64,000 bases of DNA from Orbilia blumenaviensis (Eukaryota > Ascomycota > Orbiliomycetes > Orbiliales > Orbiliaceae): contig JAVHNS010000016.1 of the NCBI GenBank assembly GCA_036872755.1, positions 558,001 through 622,000 on the forward strand, in the 5' to 3' direction. The position numbers and the translations under genes are program-made. Position 1 is the first letter of the stretch. Every line of letters starts with the position of its first letter. A model generated the notes under the pieces. That model was not told the origin of the DNA and made no database searches. It saw only the letters and a program-made list of their open reading frames with translations. Below are positions 1-11,864 of the stretch, in pieces.

Positions 1-3000
1 TTCGCAACCATGTTGAGAGCATCATGGCTCGATTCCGTAACCCTCGTCCAAAGGACAGCAACCCAATTCTCCTTCCTGTCAAGGCTGTCACCTCCCCTCG
101 TGAGACTATCGAAGTTCAACCCTACCTCGTTCTGTGCCCGACCGATGTTGTTACCGTCTTCCACGCCCTCTTCCCTCAAGCCTCCCAGAGACCAGTTACT
201 TCCTCATCTGAGAAAGACTTCGGCTCTAAGAAGTTTGGTCGGTCAATTAATGCCGGTCGCCCAGCTGTCTCCCGTCCTCCTAGCATCTTTGAAACAACCA
301 ATGCCTCGTTTAAGAGTAGCTCTTCAATCACTAGCGACAGCGGGCTCTCTAGCATGAATGCTCCGTTACTTGAGAATCAATATGGCAGCATGGACGAGAA
401 GTACGCCGGTTCCCTCGTTGGCTCTCCAAATTCGTTTACCATTGCTCCAAACATCAAATCTTCACAAGCATCTATCTACTCGATCCAATCTATCACATCG
501 GAGCCAGATGACGAGCTCGAAGTATTCATGATGGATGTCAAAGTGGCAATTACCGAAATGACTCGCAAACTCGGCGCAGAGGCAACATCTGGAAGGACGC
601 ACCCATGCGCTGAGAAGTGGGCTGTCGTATTTGTCTCTGCTGATGGCAAGACTGTGTCTGCTCGCATGAAGACTGATTGGGAGGACGACGATGAGGACGA
701 CAGCGACAGCAGCAGCGACAACGATAGCGACGATGACGCCCCAGGCGAAGTATCCAGGGACTATAACCAAGTCAAACAAGCTATCATGAAGTTGATTGAG
801 GAGTACGAAGTGCCGGAAGAACTGATCGAAGAAGATGAGAATCAGTCCAAGAAGTTTAGTAACAGAACATCAGTTGCGACTAACCGAAAGCACGCCGCTC
901 CGGTCGCTTCCGCTGTTAATAGCTACTTGATTCAAGATCAAAACCCGTACTACCAAGCCACTGGTGGTGGCTTGAGCGCCCTCTTTGGTAGCCCAGAGCG
1001 AGAACGTCAGCGACTTGACCTCCCGCGGGATAGCAGTGACCGCCTTCGCCAAGCTGGAAAAGAGGGCAATGCTGATGTCCTCTTGACCATGTTGTCCGCC
1101 GCCCAATCTCAATGTATGGCTCGTGGGGCCTACGTTGACGGTCAGATCTTTCATCGCGCGGTTACCATTCTCCTCCGCAAGTTGGAACCCTCCCTCACTC
1201 GCAATGGGTTTGCACCTCTTCTTCACATTCTCTCTCGCAGCTCTCGTCTTTCTATCGAGAAGTCTGCCGGATGCATCGAACATCTTGAGGCTTGGTTTGT
1301 GTGGTTGACTATGGCGCAAGAAAGACACGACTCTGCGACCACTGACATGCTTGCTCTTGTCAAGGCACTTCGCGTTAAGATGTGGTATGTTACTGATGTC
1401 CGCAACTCCGCCGCCTACGATGATGCTCGCAACGTTGCTATGGCGCTGAAGAAGATGGCTATTCCACCCAAGACAAAGGATGGTCGTCCTATTCCTCAAC
1501 AGCGTGTCAAAACTGGCCTCACGCATCGAATGTCGACTAGCAGCTTCTCTCTTCTCAAGGGGGACAGCTTGATTGATACCCTGGCCGCTCCAGTTGACAA
1601 TGGTGGTCCAAACAAGCTTAGCGACGAGCAGGCTGAGATTACGAGTGCCTGGTTGAAGCGCTACGCTGTCACAAACTTTTGCACTGGAGAGGAAAGGATT
1701 CATCGTTTCTGCTGCGAGATTGACAAGTGCGTCAACAAACTCGTTGGCAAGGAAATTCTTACTGGCCCCGTCCTCTGGTCCAGCGAGTTGTTCGCAAGAG
1801 ACGAGAGGGAACTTGCTAATGTTAGGAAAAAGGGAGAGTTCCATCTTGCTGGTGTTGGTGGGTTGAATATGACTATGGATGATGTTGATGCCGATAGCGA
1901 AAAGGCCAACAAGCTTAGACCAAAGGCGAGCGCAAGCGATCTCTTCGGTTTGGGCATTGGTCGTCCAAGGTCTCAAAGCATCGTCAGCACCTTGTCTGCC
2001 CTGTCAACTACACCTAACAATCGCCCACGAACGACTCGAGGCAGTGCTTCCGAGTCATACATGGATAAGAATGATCTATTCAATAGTCCAACTCCTCAAC
2101 TTTCTATGGAATCCACTCCAACATCTGCTTTCTGGAGTCCTTTCGGAGGCGTGACACCATTGGCAGGATCTCCTTCCCGCAGCAAGGCTAACCCTGCCCT
2201 CCCAACCTTAAGCACATCCAGGTCTATGGAAGGTGAAAATCAGGAGAAGAAAGCTTTCCTCTCCTCTCTCAAGATCGCACTTATCGGCCTGCTTCTAAGC
2301 GACCTGGGCCTTGACGTTTGGAGCCAAGGTAGTGAGACCGACGCTTGGTTCTCGGGTGGTCTTGCCGATGAGTGTATGCAGCGTCGCGAAGATCAGGAAC
2401 GCGCCCTCCAAGAACGAAGTGCATCCTCAAAGAGCCTAAACACAGTTGCTTCCAAGAAGTTGCTGAACCGCAAAAAGAGCAACAAGAGCATGAGAAGGTC
2501 CGTTTCTCATGCTAATGGTATTCTGGAGGCTCTTCAAGAGAAAGGTCAGTTGGCTGCTCCGGTAGCTACGTACGAGACTGTTGGACACGAGCCCCATTCG
2601 GGTGAGGATAATTCCTCCAGCAGCGATGCCACTGCGCGATCCACAACCACTGCTACCGGGCCCTCTTCTAGTAACAAGAAAGGCTCCTACCAAAACTTCC
2701 CATATGCTGCCGCTTTCCGCCGCCTCCTCACGAAATTTTCCACTCACCCCAATCCTTTCGACAAGCTCAATGCTCTCTACGAACTTGAGATTCTGATCGT
2801 TGCTTCTCTCACGACAACCACTGGCAAGACCTTTACCCGCCGTGGAACCTTCCCTACCACTCCCTCCCCGGACTTTGAACCTGTTGCTCGTGAATTGAGC
2901 GCGCGTATGAGCAACCTCATTACTCAACCCTCTAATCTCGACGAAAGCCTTGCGCATGCGGATGAACGCCGTCACGCTGGCCTCTCGGGCTCTCCATTCA

Positions 3001-3692
3001 TGACTCCAACTGGCTCCCGTACTCCAGTCGGAAGTAACCTCCCTTCAACGGAGATAATCATCGAGGTTTGGCAGGAACTCTTCCGCCAGGCTGATATTCG
3101 CCCGCGAACACTCTTCCGCGATCTTCAATTCGTCGCTTCCTTCATCCCTGCCTACCAACTTGATCTCACTAGCCAAGGCAAGGCATTTTGGGACATGGCT
3201 AATGCAGCCCTCCGCCTAAAGGTTGACGTTGTCAAGACCATGGTAGAGGTAGCGGACGAGATTGTCGGTTACCATACCAAGAGACGCACCCCAGAGTCTG
3301 CTGCCGCTCAGCCTGCTGTCTCCAAGGAGAAGTTCGACAAGAACCCGGAGCTTAAGGCCAAGTCTCCACAGCCACAAGGCGCTGAGTGGATTGCCCGCTA
3401 CTCCATGAAGGATGCCGCTAACATGTGGTTGATCACTGCTAAGGAAGGAGATGCGACTGCTCAACGTGAGCTTGCTATCTTTTATCTTACTAATCCGGCA
3501 CTATTGCCATTGGCTACTATGCCGATGAGCAAGACCAAGGATATCTTCCGCAATGACTCAATGGTCACCCGAGGAGTTGATCCCGAGAAGTGCGACCCAT
3601 TGAGGCTGTGTGTTTCCCACCACTGGATGGAGTTATCGTCTCGCGAAGATGAGCTGGCGAAGAAGTACCTGAGGCAGCGAGAAGAGTGGTAA
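1..3692 (+). CDS. Large conserved fungal protein of unknown function (5' end probably outside window)
   Basis: A continuous frame runs from the window edge to a TAA at 3690-3692. The first ATG in frame is at 24, giving 1222 aa, but the frame is open upstream of it to base 3, so the true N terminus may lie outside the window. Visible features: a Ser-rich N-terminal third, a strongly acidic Asp/Ser stretch near residues 220-240, and long low-complexity Ser/Thr linkers around 640-730 and 870-920. The C-terminal segment (about 1125-1165) has an Ala/Leu pattern like a Sel1 repeat (motif AKEGDATAQRELAIFYL). No catalytic motif is visible. Its size and the mix of conserved-looking blocks with linkers suggest a scaffold or regulatory protein; that is inference. 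I do not recognise the family with certainty. No intron is needed. The antisense frame at 870-1976 is a shadow. Confidence 0.8.
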   Translation, partial: RNHVESIMARFRNPRPKDSNPILLPVKAVTSPRETIEVQPYLVLCPTDVVTVFHALFPQASQRPVTSSSEKDFGSKKFGRSINAGRPAVSRPPSIFETTNASFKSSSSITSDSGLSSMNAPLLENQYGSMDEKYAGSLVGSPNSFTIAPNIKSSQASIYSIQSITSEPDDELEVFMMDVKVAITEMTRKLGAEATSGRTHPCAEKWAVVFVSADGKTVSARMKTDWEDDDEDDSDSSSDNDSDDDAPGEVSRDYNQVKQAIMKLIEEYEVPEELIEEDENQSKKFSNRTSVATNRKHAAPVASAVNSYLIQDQNPYYQATGGGLSALFGSPERERQRLDLPRDSSDRLRQAGKEGNADVLLTMLSAAQSQCMARGAYVDGQIFHRAVTILLRKLEPSLTRNGFAPLLHILSRSSRLSIEKSAGCIEHLEAWFVWLTMAQERHDSATTDMLALVKALRVKMWYVTDVRNSAAYDDARNVAMALKKMAIPPKTKDGRPIPQQRVKTGLTHRMSTSSFSLLKGDSLIDTLAAPVDNGGPNKLSDEQAEITSAWLKRYAVTNFCTGEERIHRFCCEIDKCVNKLVGKEILTGPVLWSSELFARDERELANVRKKGEFHLAGVGGLNMTMDDVDADSEKANKLRPKASASDLFGLGIGRPRSQSIVSTLSALSTTPNNRPRTTRGSASESYMDKNDLFNSPTPQLSMESTPTSAFWSPFGGVTPLAGSPSRSKANPALPTLSTSRSMEGENQEKKAFLSSLKIALIGLLLSDLGLDVWSQGSETDAWFSGGLADECMQRREDQERALQERSASSKSLNTVASKKLLNRKKSNKSMRRSVSHANGILEALQEKGQLAAPVATYETVGHEPHSGEDNSSSSDATARSTTTATGPSSSNKKGSYQNFPYAAAFRRLLTKFSTHPNPFDKLNALYELEILIVASLTTTTGKTFTRRGTFPTTPSPDFEPVARELSARMSNLITQPSNLDESLAHADERRHAGLSGSPFMTPTGSRTPVGSNLPSTEIIIEVWQELFRQADIRPRTLFRDLQFVASFIPAYQLDLTSQGKAFWDMANAALRLKVDVVKTMVEVADEIVGYHTKRRTPESAAAQPAVSKEKFDKNPELKAKSPQPQGAEWIARYSMKDAANMWLITAKEGDATAQRELAIFYLTNPALLPLATMPMSKTKDIFRNDSMVTRGVDPEKCDPLRLCVSHHWMELSSREDELAKKYLRQREEW

Positions 3693-5761
3693 ACAATTTT
3701 CTTTCTTATACCCCTGTTTTCCGATTTTCTTTTACATTTATGTAATATTCTGCACATCATGGGATCACGGACGATATCTTGGGCATGTCTGTCTTTGTTT
3801 GAATTTTTTGATTTCGTTTGCAGCATTTTTGGTTACTGTTTAATGATATCCTTATGCCATAGCGTCACGACCACTGATAGATTCGTTTTACCTTCTGCTT
3901 TTTGTTTTTTGTTTTTTGCTTCAGAAGTTTTTGTTTATATTCCGATTATCTTGAGAGCAACTTTTACAGGGTATATAACTACTAATTTCGATAAGTCTGA
4001 TTATAGCGATATAGCCTTTTGTCAATCTTATACTCCTACTGTTCACCGTCTAATTTCATTGTCCTTGCAAAAAACAAGAAAAAAACACAAAACCCCCCCA
4101 AAATTTAACGAATCTCATTAATGCATTGTCAATTTTACAGTTTCCTTTTTTTTTTTAACGTTTGAAGAGAATCGAAATCTGCATGATACATTTCCTTTCG
4201 CCTTAACTTTCCTATATTCATGGATCCTGGATCTTTATGGACACTCCCTGGATGGACCTGTTATCTTTCTCACGGAAACCCTTTCTCTTGTGGATACGCT
4301 TTCAATCATTTCTGCCGGACCCGGTTTACTCCAGTTAATCCATCGAATGATATCTAAGAATTGTTCCGTAGGTATTTGTTTGCTGTGCCTTGGCTTCGCT
4401 TTTCCAAGTCCGCCTCTGGTTTTTTCTACTTTTTCTTTGAAATGTCACTATCATAGCGGAGCGTGCTTTCTGGTTTGAACTGCATATCGACATCTAGCGA
4501 ATTCATTCTAGCCTGTGGCAATTGATTTAATTGATAGAATTAGCTACAAATTTCCTGCTTCCTGCTTGCCAATGACTCCCAAATTTATTTTTACTTGGTT
4601 TTCGTGCATATGCATATGGTGGCTGTTTCCTATATCTAGTTTATTAATGATATCCTGCGGCAGCTCTTGTCAAAACACGAGTGCCCAGATTTCGCAATGG
4701 GTCGCTTCTGTGCGCAACCTACAGATATCTTGCCATGGTGAATCACGAATGAACCAGAAATTGTGTTAGGCAGATAGCCTCACTGCATGTAGTTCGGGCA
4801 CACACGAAGCCGTAGAACTCGCTATGTCCCGCTTCTCATTGCATACATCATCTCCTAAAATCGAGATATCCGGTATTTTCGACCATTCAGCTGAGCTTCT
4901 ATTGAAGCCCCCATAACGGTTTGCGACGGACCTCCACACTCCGAGGTTAAATATTGCAGTTCAAAAGCACAGGACACCGCGCCTGCAGGCACCAAGCTTC
5001 GCGTTTCCGCGTCCGGCAAGGTTGTTTTCCTTATGCCTATAACACGCGAGACCTAATCTTTTTTGCCACGTCATACAAAAACGGGGTTAACGATTTGAGT
5101 TCCTTTTTCTTTGAATATATTTCTTTTTTATTGAGTTTGGGGGTCTCTCTCAGCCAGCCAGCCCTCTGATTTTTCTGCAAGCGCGGGCTGTGAGCTTTGC
5201 GTGTTAAAAAAAAAAAAAAGCGTGATCAGGTAGTTAATGTATGTAATGCTGGTCTCTGCATTGTATGTGCATACGGGATGGGAGATGGAATCTACTGCGA
5301 CGAAGATTCCAGGTCAGAATTTGGAAGGGAAACTTGTATTCGATCTCTTTCGATTCAATTCTATTGCATGCTAGCGCTGCATGCGTGTGGAGCTTTTAGG
5401 ATAATGGAACGTCTCTCCTTGCCAGGATGGTATTGATGTGAAGTTGGAGTATGGGGAGCGTCTGGCTCTGCATATGCATTGATGCTTTCGTATGTCTGCA
5501 TTTCATTTATAGGGGGGCGAGTCTAGGCATAGTGGGTATTATCCCAATTGGTCTAAGTGTGAGCCAACTGCATGTAAGCCAGTCTTGGTTTATGTAAGAT
5601 ATGGTAAGATATCCTTTTGCTTTTATGTGTCGTATATATAGTCTCAGGTTCCACAAAATGCCTATCAACTATCTTGAACTCGTCCCATAACAGACCTATC
5701 AAACGTCGTTGTTACGTCTGATCTTCTCCTCTTATATACTACTCTTGCCCCTAATGTGAAC
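3693..5761. other. Intergenic region, no gene recognised
   Basis: About 2 kb between the 3' end of the large plus-strand gene and the convergent 3' end of the reductase gene. It is T-rich with many short pyrimidine tracts and an A-run near 5205-5218. Only short random-looking frames occur. It probably holds the 3' UTRs of both genes. Confidence 0.6.
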
Positions 5762-7099
5762 TTAAAGATCAGCTTTAGCTTCCTCTCCAACCACAGCTCG
5801 TCGAATCAGCTCCCGGATCGCGTCCTTTTTGATCTCTCTTGGGTTATAGTATGGATTGCTTGTCGCAATCTCAGCCGCTTTATCCACATCTTCTTCCTTC
5901 ATGCCGTAGTCCCTCAGTGCCCTCTTAACTCCTAACTTGTTCAACAGCACATTCAACCCTTCTACCGCATCTCCGTTGCTTTCCGGCAAGGAATCCGCCA
6001 ATCGTGCCAACATGTCAGTTGGTATAGCCTTCGAGTTGTAAGCTAAAGCATGGGGTAAGACGATCGTATGTGTCTCTGCATGCGGGAGGTTAAAACTGCC
6101 GCCCAACGTGTGACAGAGCTTATGGTGGAGCGCCATGCCGACGGTACCCAGGCAAGATGCGCATAACCATGCACCGTAGAGGGCCTGAGAGCGGGCTTCG
6201 GCATTCGATGGATCCTTGGTGATTGTTGGAAGGCTGTGTGCGAGGGATTTTATACCTTCAAGGGCTAGAAGACTCGTGATTGGATTCGCGGTGGAAGAAT
6301 AGAGGGCCTCGACTGTATTATTATGCGACAACTGTTAGAAGAAGAAAAATCGAAAGCTGTGCTTGGGTTGGGTTGCACGTTGTATTTTTCTTTTTGGCAA
6401 GGCGGCATATAGGCATTGATATTTTTGTGACGTAGCACACATATCCTTACCGTCACATATACCGCGAAGAAACGAAGGGAGAATTATGCATGACGGAATA
6501 ACAACAACAAAAAAAAAAAAAAAGGGCAATAGGAACAGAAGAAAAAGGACACAAAAACACGAAAAAGAAAAACACGCACCTGCATGCGCAATGGCATTCA
6601 CACCACTTGTAGCACTCAAACCGGCGGGTAGTGTCATGGTCAAATCAACATCGTAGATAACGGTCCCCGGCAGAATTTTCGGATCACTCCGTGTAGTCTT
6701 TCTGCCATCTTCGGTTTCTCCGAGAATTGGTGTCATTTCACTACCTGCGTAGGTCGTTGGGATGCATATGTGAGGAAGACCTGTACGGATACTGAGGGCT
6801 TTACCCAAACCGATTGTGGAGCCGCCTCCGATGGAGATTATGCTGTCAGAGCTGATGGATTGGGAATATGACAGTGCTTTTTGAGTGATATGAGTCGGTG
6901 TATGCATAGTCGCTTCTGTGAAGGTGCCAGCCACCGAGGGCAAGAGGGAGGCTACATGTTCAGCTTGTGCGATCTGCTGAGGGGTACAGAGGATCAGGGG
7001 GGCTTTGAGGCTTTGACGAGTAAGTTCTGATGGGAGTTTTGAGAGTGTCCCACTCCCAAATATTACGCGGGACGGATTCGCTGTGTATATGAAGTTCAT
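5762..7099 (-). CDS. Maleylacetate reductase-like iron-containing alcohol dehydrogenase
   Basis: Two exons, complement(6580..7099) and complement(5762..6312), give 356 aa. The 267-nt intron (6313-6579) has donor GTGCGT, a CTAAC branch site at about 6334-6338 and acceptor ATACAG. Joining restores the motif NAIAHAVEALY, typical of group III Fe-ADH/maleylacetate reductases. The N-terminal half has the nucleotide-binding GGGS element (ISIGGGSTIGLGKAL) and the PTTYAGSEMTPI block; the C-terminal half has HHKLCHTLGG and HAETHTIVLPHA, which carry metal-site histidines. Members reduce maleylacetate to 3-oxoadipate with NAD(P)H in the hydroxyquinol branch of aromatic catabolism, in the cytosol. No ring-cleavage dioxygenase is adjacent, so the pathway role rests on family alone. 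The intron is long for this window and includes a poly-A run on the minus-strand complement of 6508-6524. A related short-chain Fe-ADH with other specificity is possible. Confidence 0.85.
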
Positions 7100-7916
7100 G
7101 GTTAATTGCTGGCTTCAGAAATTGAAATTGATAATATATAATAGGTTAATCAATCGATATATCGGTATATATAGTAACAGTGGGATTTGATAGTGGTGTT
7201 GCAATGGCTGTTGTTTAGTACGGTATGGTACTTCTTCGCAAATGTGAGTGTGATAGATACGAAGCTTGGAACTAAATTTAAAGGCACCCGATTTAAGCTG
7301 TAAGGAATCGGACCCGAGCAAATGCTTAATACGCCCTGTCGTATTGGCTGTTACACAACGGAAGATATTTAGTGGTGCAGGAACATGATTCGGATCGCCC
7401 GGGTTTTGCGTTGTGTGTCGTTCTTCGGGCCGTGACACCTTACCGATCTTTCGGCATCCATTTTCGGAAAACAAAATGCCACAAAGTATTTTGTGTTTGG
7501 TAACATCGACTAAAGATATGGCCTCCTAGCTTAGCACCATAGTTTCATAAATGGTAAGCCAACCTTTCTAAATTTGAAGCTAATATATTTATTCTGTCCG
7601 GTGCCAGTGCCATAATATATTCCCAAAGACATCTTGAAAATATCTTTACTAGTAGAATTCCGGAAGGGCCTGGCCTAGGCTCTAATCGCTTGTCAAATAG
7701 CGTAAAATCAACTTGGTAGGTATATATATAAAATATTATTTGGTAATGCAAATCTCCCAAGATCTAGGCTGACCTGAGAAGCTCGAATATATACATCTAT
7801 AGGTCTCATAGAGGCGCCCGCCTCTTCAGACTCACTATTTACATGCTTTAATTATGGAAGTATTGCAAAGAAACAGGAAAGAAAGACTACTAGCAACAGT
7901 TAAAAACATGTATCGA
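7100..7916. other. Intergenic region between two minus-strand genes
   Basis: It holds the promoter side of the reductase gene and the 3' end of the rhamnogalacturonan lyase gene. AT-rich with TATATA stretches near 7160 and 7720. No coding region supported. Confidence 0.5.
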
Positions 7917-9796
7917 CTACAAACATTGAGAGTACCAATCGTTGCTGTACGTGCAAGTTGTGCCGGATGCACAAGTCGTGCAACCAGTGAAGCCCGAACC
8001 GCCACACTGAGCGTAGATTGGTGCCGTGCAACCGCCAGAAGAACCTGTTGTGGCAGCAGTAGTGGCAGCCCTGGTTGTAGTGGTGGTGGTTTTAGTCGTT
8101 GTGGCAGCTGTAGTAGTGGTACCACTAGATCCACCGGAAGGTCCCTGAAGTTCAACAGCATCGAAGATGAAGTTGGGGCTAAGATAATCAGTTCCGTCTG
8201 ATCCGGAGGCAACGCCAATTGTGAGGGTGTTAGATCCCGAAACGAAAGCGGAGGCTGGAACAGTCCAAGTGTACTGCTCTCCATAGCCGCGGTAAGCGCC
8301 TCGAGTTACTCCTCGGGAATCAATCTTGACTGGAGCGGCTGGAACGCTAGCACTCCAGCTGTTGATCGTAACACTTGGTCGGGCTCCAGCAAAGGAAAGA
8401 GTAGTGCCAATACGAAGAGTCATTTGAACGAGCTGGCTTGAGGAAAGCGTGAATTTAACGATGGCAGAGCCACCAATGCTCTTGAAGACCGCCATAGGGA
8501 ATGCACTAGCAGATGAAGAGCCAACAGTGTAGGTACCCCCCCACGAGGACATTCTAGAATCGGATGGGTGCATTCGTAAAAACTTATCACCATTCTTGAA
8601 TTCGAACGGCTGGCCGTCGAAGTTTCCGACCCTCCAAACAATGGACGGGTTCGCCTCAGTTGACGAAATGCTTTTGCTAGTGGTCCCTCCGGCAGTAACG
8701 GAAACACTCGAGCTGGCAACTTCAAGTTCACCCTTGTACAATTTCATGGTATATGTTCCTGGCTTCATGTACGGGGAGGTGAAGGAGCCTGTGGACTTGA
8801 CCCAGTATTGGTTATCGTTGTTATACCAGTGGACAACACCCTCAAAGCCGCTAGGAATTCCGCTGACGGTACCAGAGACGCGGCCGCGGCCACTTTGAGC
8901 AACATAGCCATTAACTGAAAGGGAGCTGAAGAAGGATGTATCAATATTCGCAGAAGGAGTTGACCCTGTCGTGAAAGTCATGGCATATGGTCCCTTGAGC
9001 CCCATCCTCCACGGCTCAGTTCGGACATGACCAGAGTTCATATACCAGTATAGCTCTTGGACTGAGCCTCCCTGGTTATTGATATCCCTCATGAAAGGAC
9101 CTCCAGAGGAGGTTTCATAGGCTTGCGGGGGGATGATCATCCAAACACCAACGCCACTGCCAGTGACTCCGTGAACATTGTCCTCAACGAATCTTTCACT
9201 GGAGAAGAACTTGGATCTTGTCTGTCCATTCACGAGGTAGACGTCACTACCTTCAATAGCTGTTCCGCCGACAGTGTCCGAGACTGGGTGTCGGACACCA
9301 GTCGGGAGTACACTCTTTTTGAGACGGGCAATCCATCGAAGCTCACCAGGATCGACCTCGCCGGTGATATAGGTTGCAAGATATAAGGTCGGATCGCCGC
9401 TCTTCGAAACAATGTATTGGGTGACAGGGAGGCCACTGGACTGGATAGTGATCTTTGTGTACCCACTGACGAGAGATCCCGACACTGTCGAGGTCCCGAG
9501 ACCAGAGTTAATATGGGTATATTTGCTGCTGTCCTGGTATTCTACTCCGTTGTACTTTAAACTGACAACATCTCCGGTCGACCTAAGAACCTTCGTTAGT
9601 TCGAGTTCAATAAGGGAACAAATAAATAAACAAAAGTGCTGGTATAATTAATTATCTGACAGACTTACTTGCTGACTTGATAAATAAGCCCTGCGCCAGT
9701 ATCAACCTGAAAGTTGTTTCCTGAGGTTGTGATGCCGAAAGCCGCGAAGGTAACACGGACACAGAATGCCCAAACTACTGGCTTAGAGATACGCAT
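7917..9796 (-). CDS. Secreted rhamnogalacturonan lyase (PL4) with C-terminal CBM1
   Basis: Exons complement(9669..9796) and complement(7917..9582), 597 aa. The 86-nt intron has donor GTAAGT, a CTAAC branch site and acceptor TTCTTAG; joining gives the PL4-typical block [20 protein letters not shown]. The ATG at 9796 opens a hydrophobic leader ending near TFAAFG. The enzyme cleaves rhamnosyl-galacturonosyl bonds of the rhamnogalacturonan I backbone by beta-elimination outside the cell. The catalytic domain shows [11 protein letters not shown] and [16 protein letters not shown]; the latter holds the conserved His region. FnIII-like and jelly-roll-like domains follow to about residue 520. After a Thr-rich linker comes a CBM1 with the YAQCGG and SNDWYSQCL motifs, making the protein about 70 aa longer than the usual single-enzyme form. 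The longer-looking start at 9485 is a GTG codon and is internal. Confidence 0.93.
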
Positions 9797-9948
9797 CGTA
9801 TAAGAGAAGCTGACAGCGAGGTTCTGCTGAACAGCGATATTTTCGTTGTTCAAATAAATATATCAAATATAGATCGTCGGCGTTTGTAGGAATAGATTGA
9901 TGCCGGGCAATACCAAGATGTAATGTTCAACGCAGACTGCACCAAACC

Positions 9949-9958
9949 TATTTATATA
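9949..9958 (-). promoter_or_regulatory. TATA-like box of the PL4 gene
   Basis: On the minus strand this reads TATATAAATA, about 155 bases before the ATG at 9796, a plausible distance for a fungal core promoter with a moderate 5' UTR. The motif is seen directly; its function is inferred. Confidence 0.4.
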
Positions 9959-11816
9959 TCCCCCCCCTCTTGCTTCTCCTTCATATGTTATAAGCTTTAC
10001 CATGGTCCTTGGCGGATGTTTCGCCCGTTGCTATTACCCTGGGATGGGTGTTTCGCAATTCATCGCGAGTTTCCATTAAGCTTTCTGGAAAAAATTGAGA
10101 CATCTCCGTTGGCGCCAAAATCGTGCGTTTTTCTACACTCTGCATACTCTATAGGGGCCGATGGAGAGGCATTTCGTTGGTTTTCGGAGCAACTATCCGC
10201 TGGACTAGTCGAGTATCAACATGCACATGTCAGCCGTTTATGTTCGGCTTAGATATGAATATTATTACCAGGCAAGGATTCGAAGGGTGTATTCGCGTCG
10301 TGATGCCCTTCGCCTTGCAAGAGTGTTCGGCTATTAGTTTGAGCTCGAAAGCGAGCGAGAAATTCTAGTAGTATCTTTAGAGACAACTCGTGCTTCGAAG
10401 GGGAGGTCTCAACCTTCAATTGGAAGTCTGCCCCGCGGCCCAGTTTACGCCAAGCCGGGTCGCAGAAGCATTCCTGCCGTGAAATCGATCTAAATCCTTG
10501 CCACAAGGAACCTCTTTTGACAAGGGAGCCCTGGCGAGGCCGCGAGGAGCCGTTTTCAAGGGACAAGCGCTGGTTCTGAACTTGGGACGAAAAAAACTCC
10601 ACCATTCACGTCGCAGAAGGAGATGAGACGATCTAGGATCCGGTATCGATATAATCAGATCGGATTAGATATGGCCACTGGACCTTGCCGGTATCCGGAG
10701 GTGTATCAAATGCAAATACCATGATACTCACACTTTGTACATATACAAGGTGTTGAGCAACGAGACTAGTGTTGAGGTGAACTTGATCTTATAACGTGTG
10801 TTGTGCTGCTGCTGACTCAGTTGGCTATGTGACATGTAGGTTGAGTGCTGGTTGGCCCGACTAATATCCCGCTATGATCAACGATTACATGGCTTTTCTT
10901 GTACCATACAGCTGGCCTATGAGATAATGGTGTATTGTTATTATGTTCGTGATCACATGAATTCGGACAAGCAGAAGCTTGAAAAAAATTTATTATTGGA
11001 TCTAGAGGATCTAGGGATTCGAATATGAAAGGACAGAGATCGTACGAACGAATGCATATACATAACCTTTCTTTAATTCAACATCCGCAAGTACTTGTAA
11101 AAGCATGCGTACAACCCAGCTCGACTGATCTCTGATGTCCTTCATACACAGGTTAAAGAGGTGGAGTCACATCACATAATGTTCAAGCTTGTGATTTTCA
11201 ATTTTGCACCGGTTTTGCTTGTCTCGTCAACTAGACGCATCTTCGTCTGGGTTAAATTTACAAGACAAGGTTTGGGCATGAATTCATAATGAAGGCTGTT
11301 AAGTATACGTAAGCCTCGCTGGAAGTCAATTCTTCCTTACCCCGCGTCCGGCTCGGGGCTATTAGGCCCGGCTTCCAAGTCTTGAATTACCGTGGTTCAA
11401 TATTTAAGTTACAATAAAGGCTCATATATAATCCGCGCGTGCTAGTGTGCGAGCCAATGAATAACCCGATTGAACATATTGTGCACAACTAATATTAAAG
11501 CTCGCCACTAAGTTAGCTTGGCCTTTAAATCACGCCAGCATGCAGCAGGTGAGTCTCCTAGATAGATTCTGTGGGATAGACAGGATTAACCACTACCCAC
11601 AACTACCTAGTACTGTGTACTCAACTAGTACCGGCCGGCGGTATAATATTATGCTGCCTAATCACGTGAAAACCCTCGCCACGCATATATATTGCTATTC
11701 CCGAGTCGCAGTATTGATAGTATAAAAAAAGCGTATACCTTCCTAGCACAGTCCATAGCCACTTGGGCAGGTACCCAACACAAATTTTATATAACGATAA
11801 AAGGTATATATGGGTC

Positions 11817-11864
11817 ACCAACCTACCCATCAATCTACCCACCAGCCTGCCCACCAACCTACAA
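11817..11864. repeat. 12-bp minisatellite, four degenerate copies
   Basis: Four consecutive 12-mers: ACCAACCTACCC, ATCAATCTACCC, ACCAGCCTGCCC and ACCAACCTACAA. Related CCACC/CTACCC words continue to about 11895. It lies in non-coding DNA. Confidence 0.7.

Noticed and set aside
870..1976. 368-codon minus-strand frame
   Set aside because: Fully antisense to the 1222-aa gene; no family features; a shadow.
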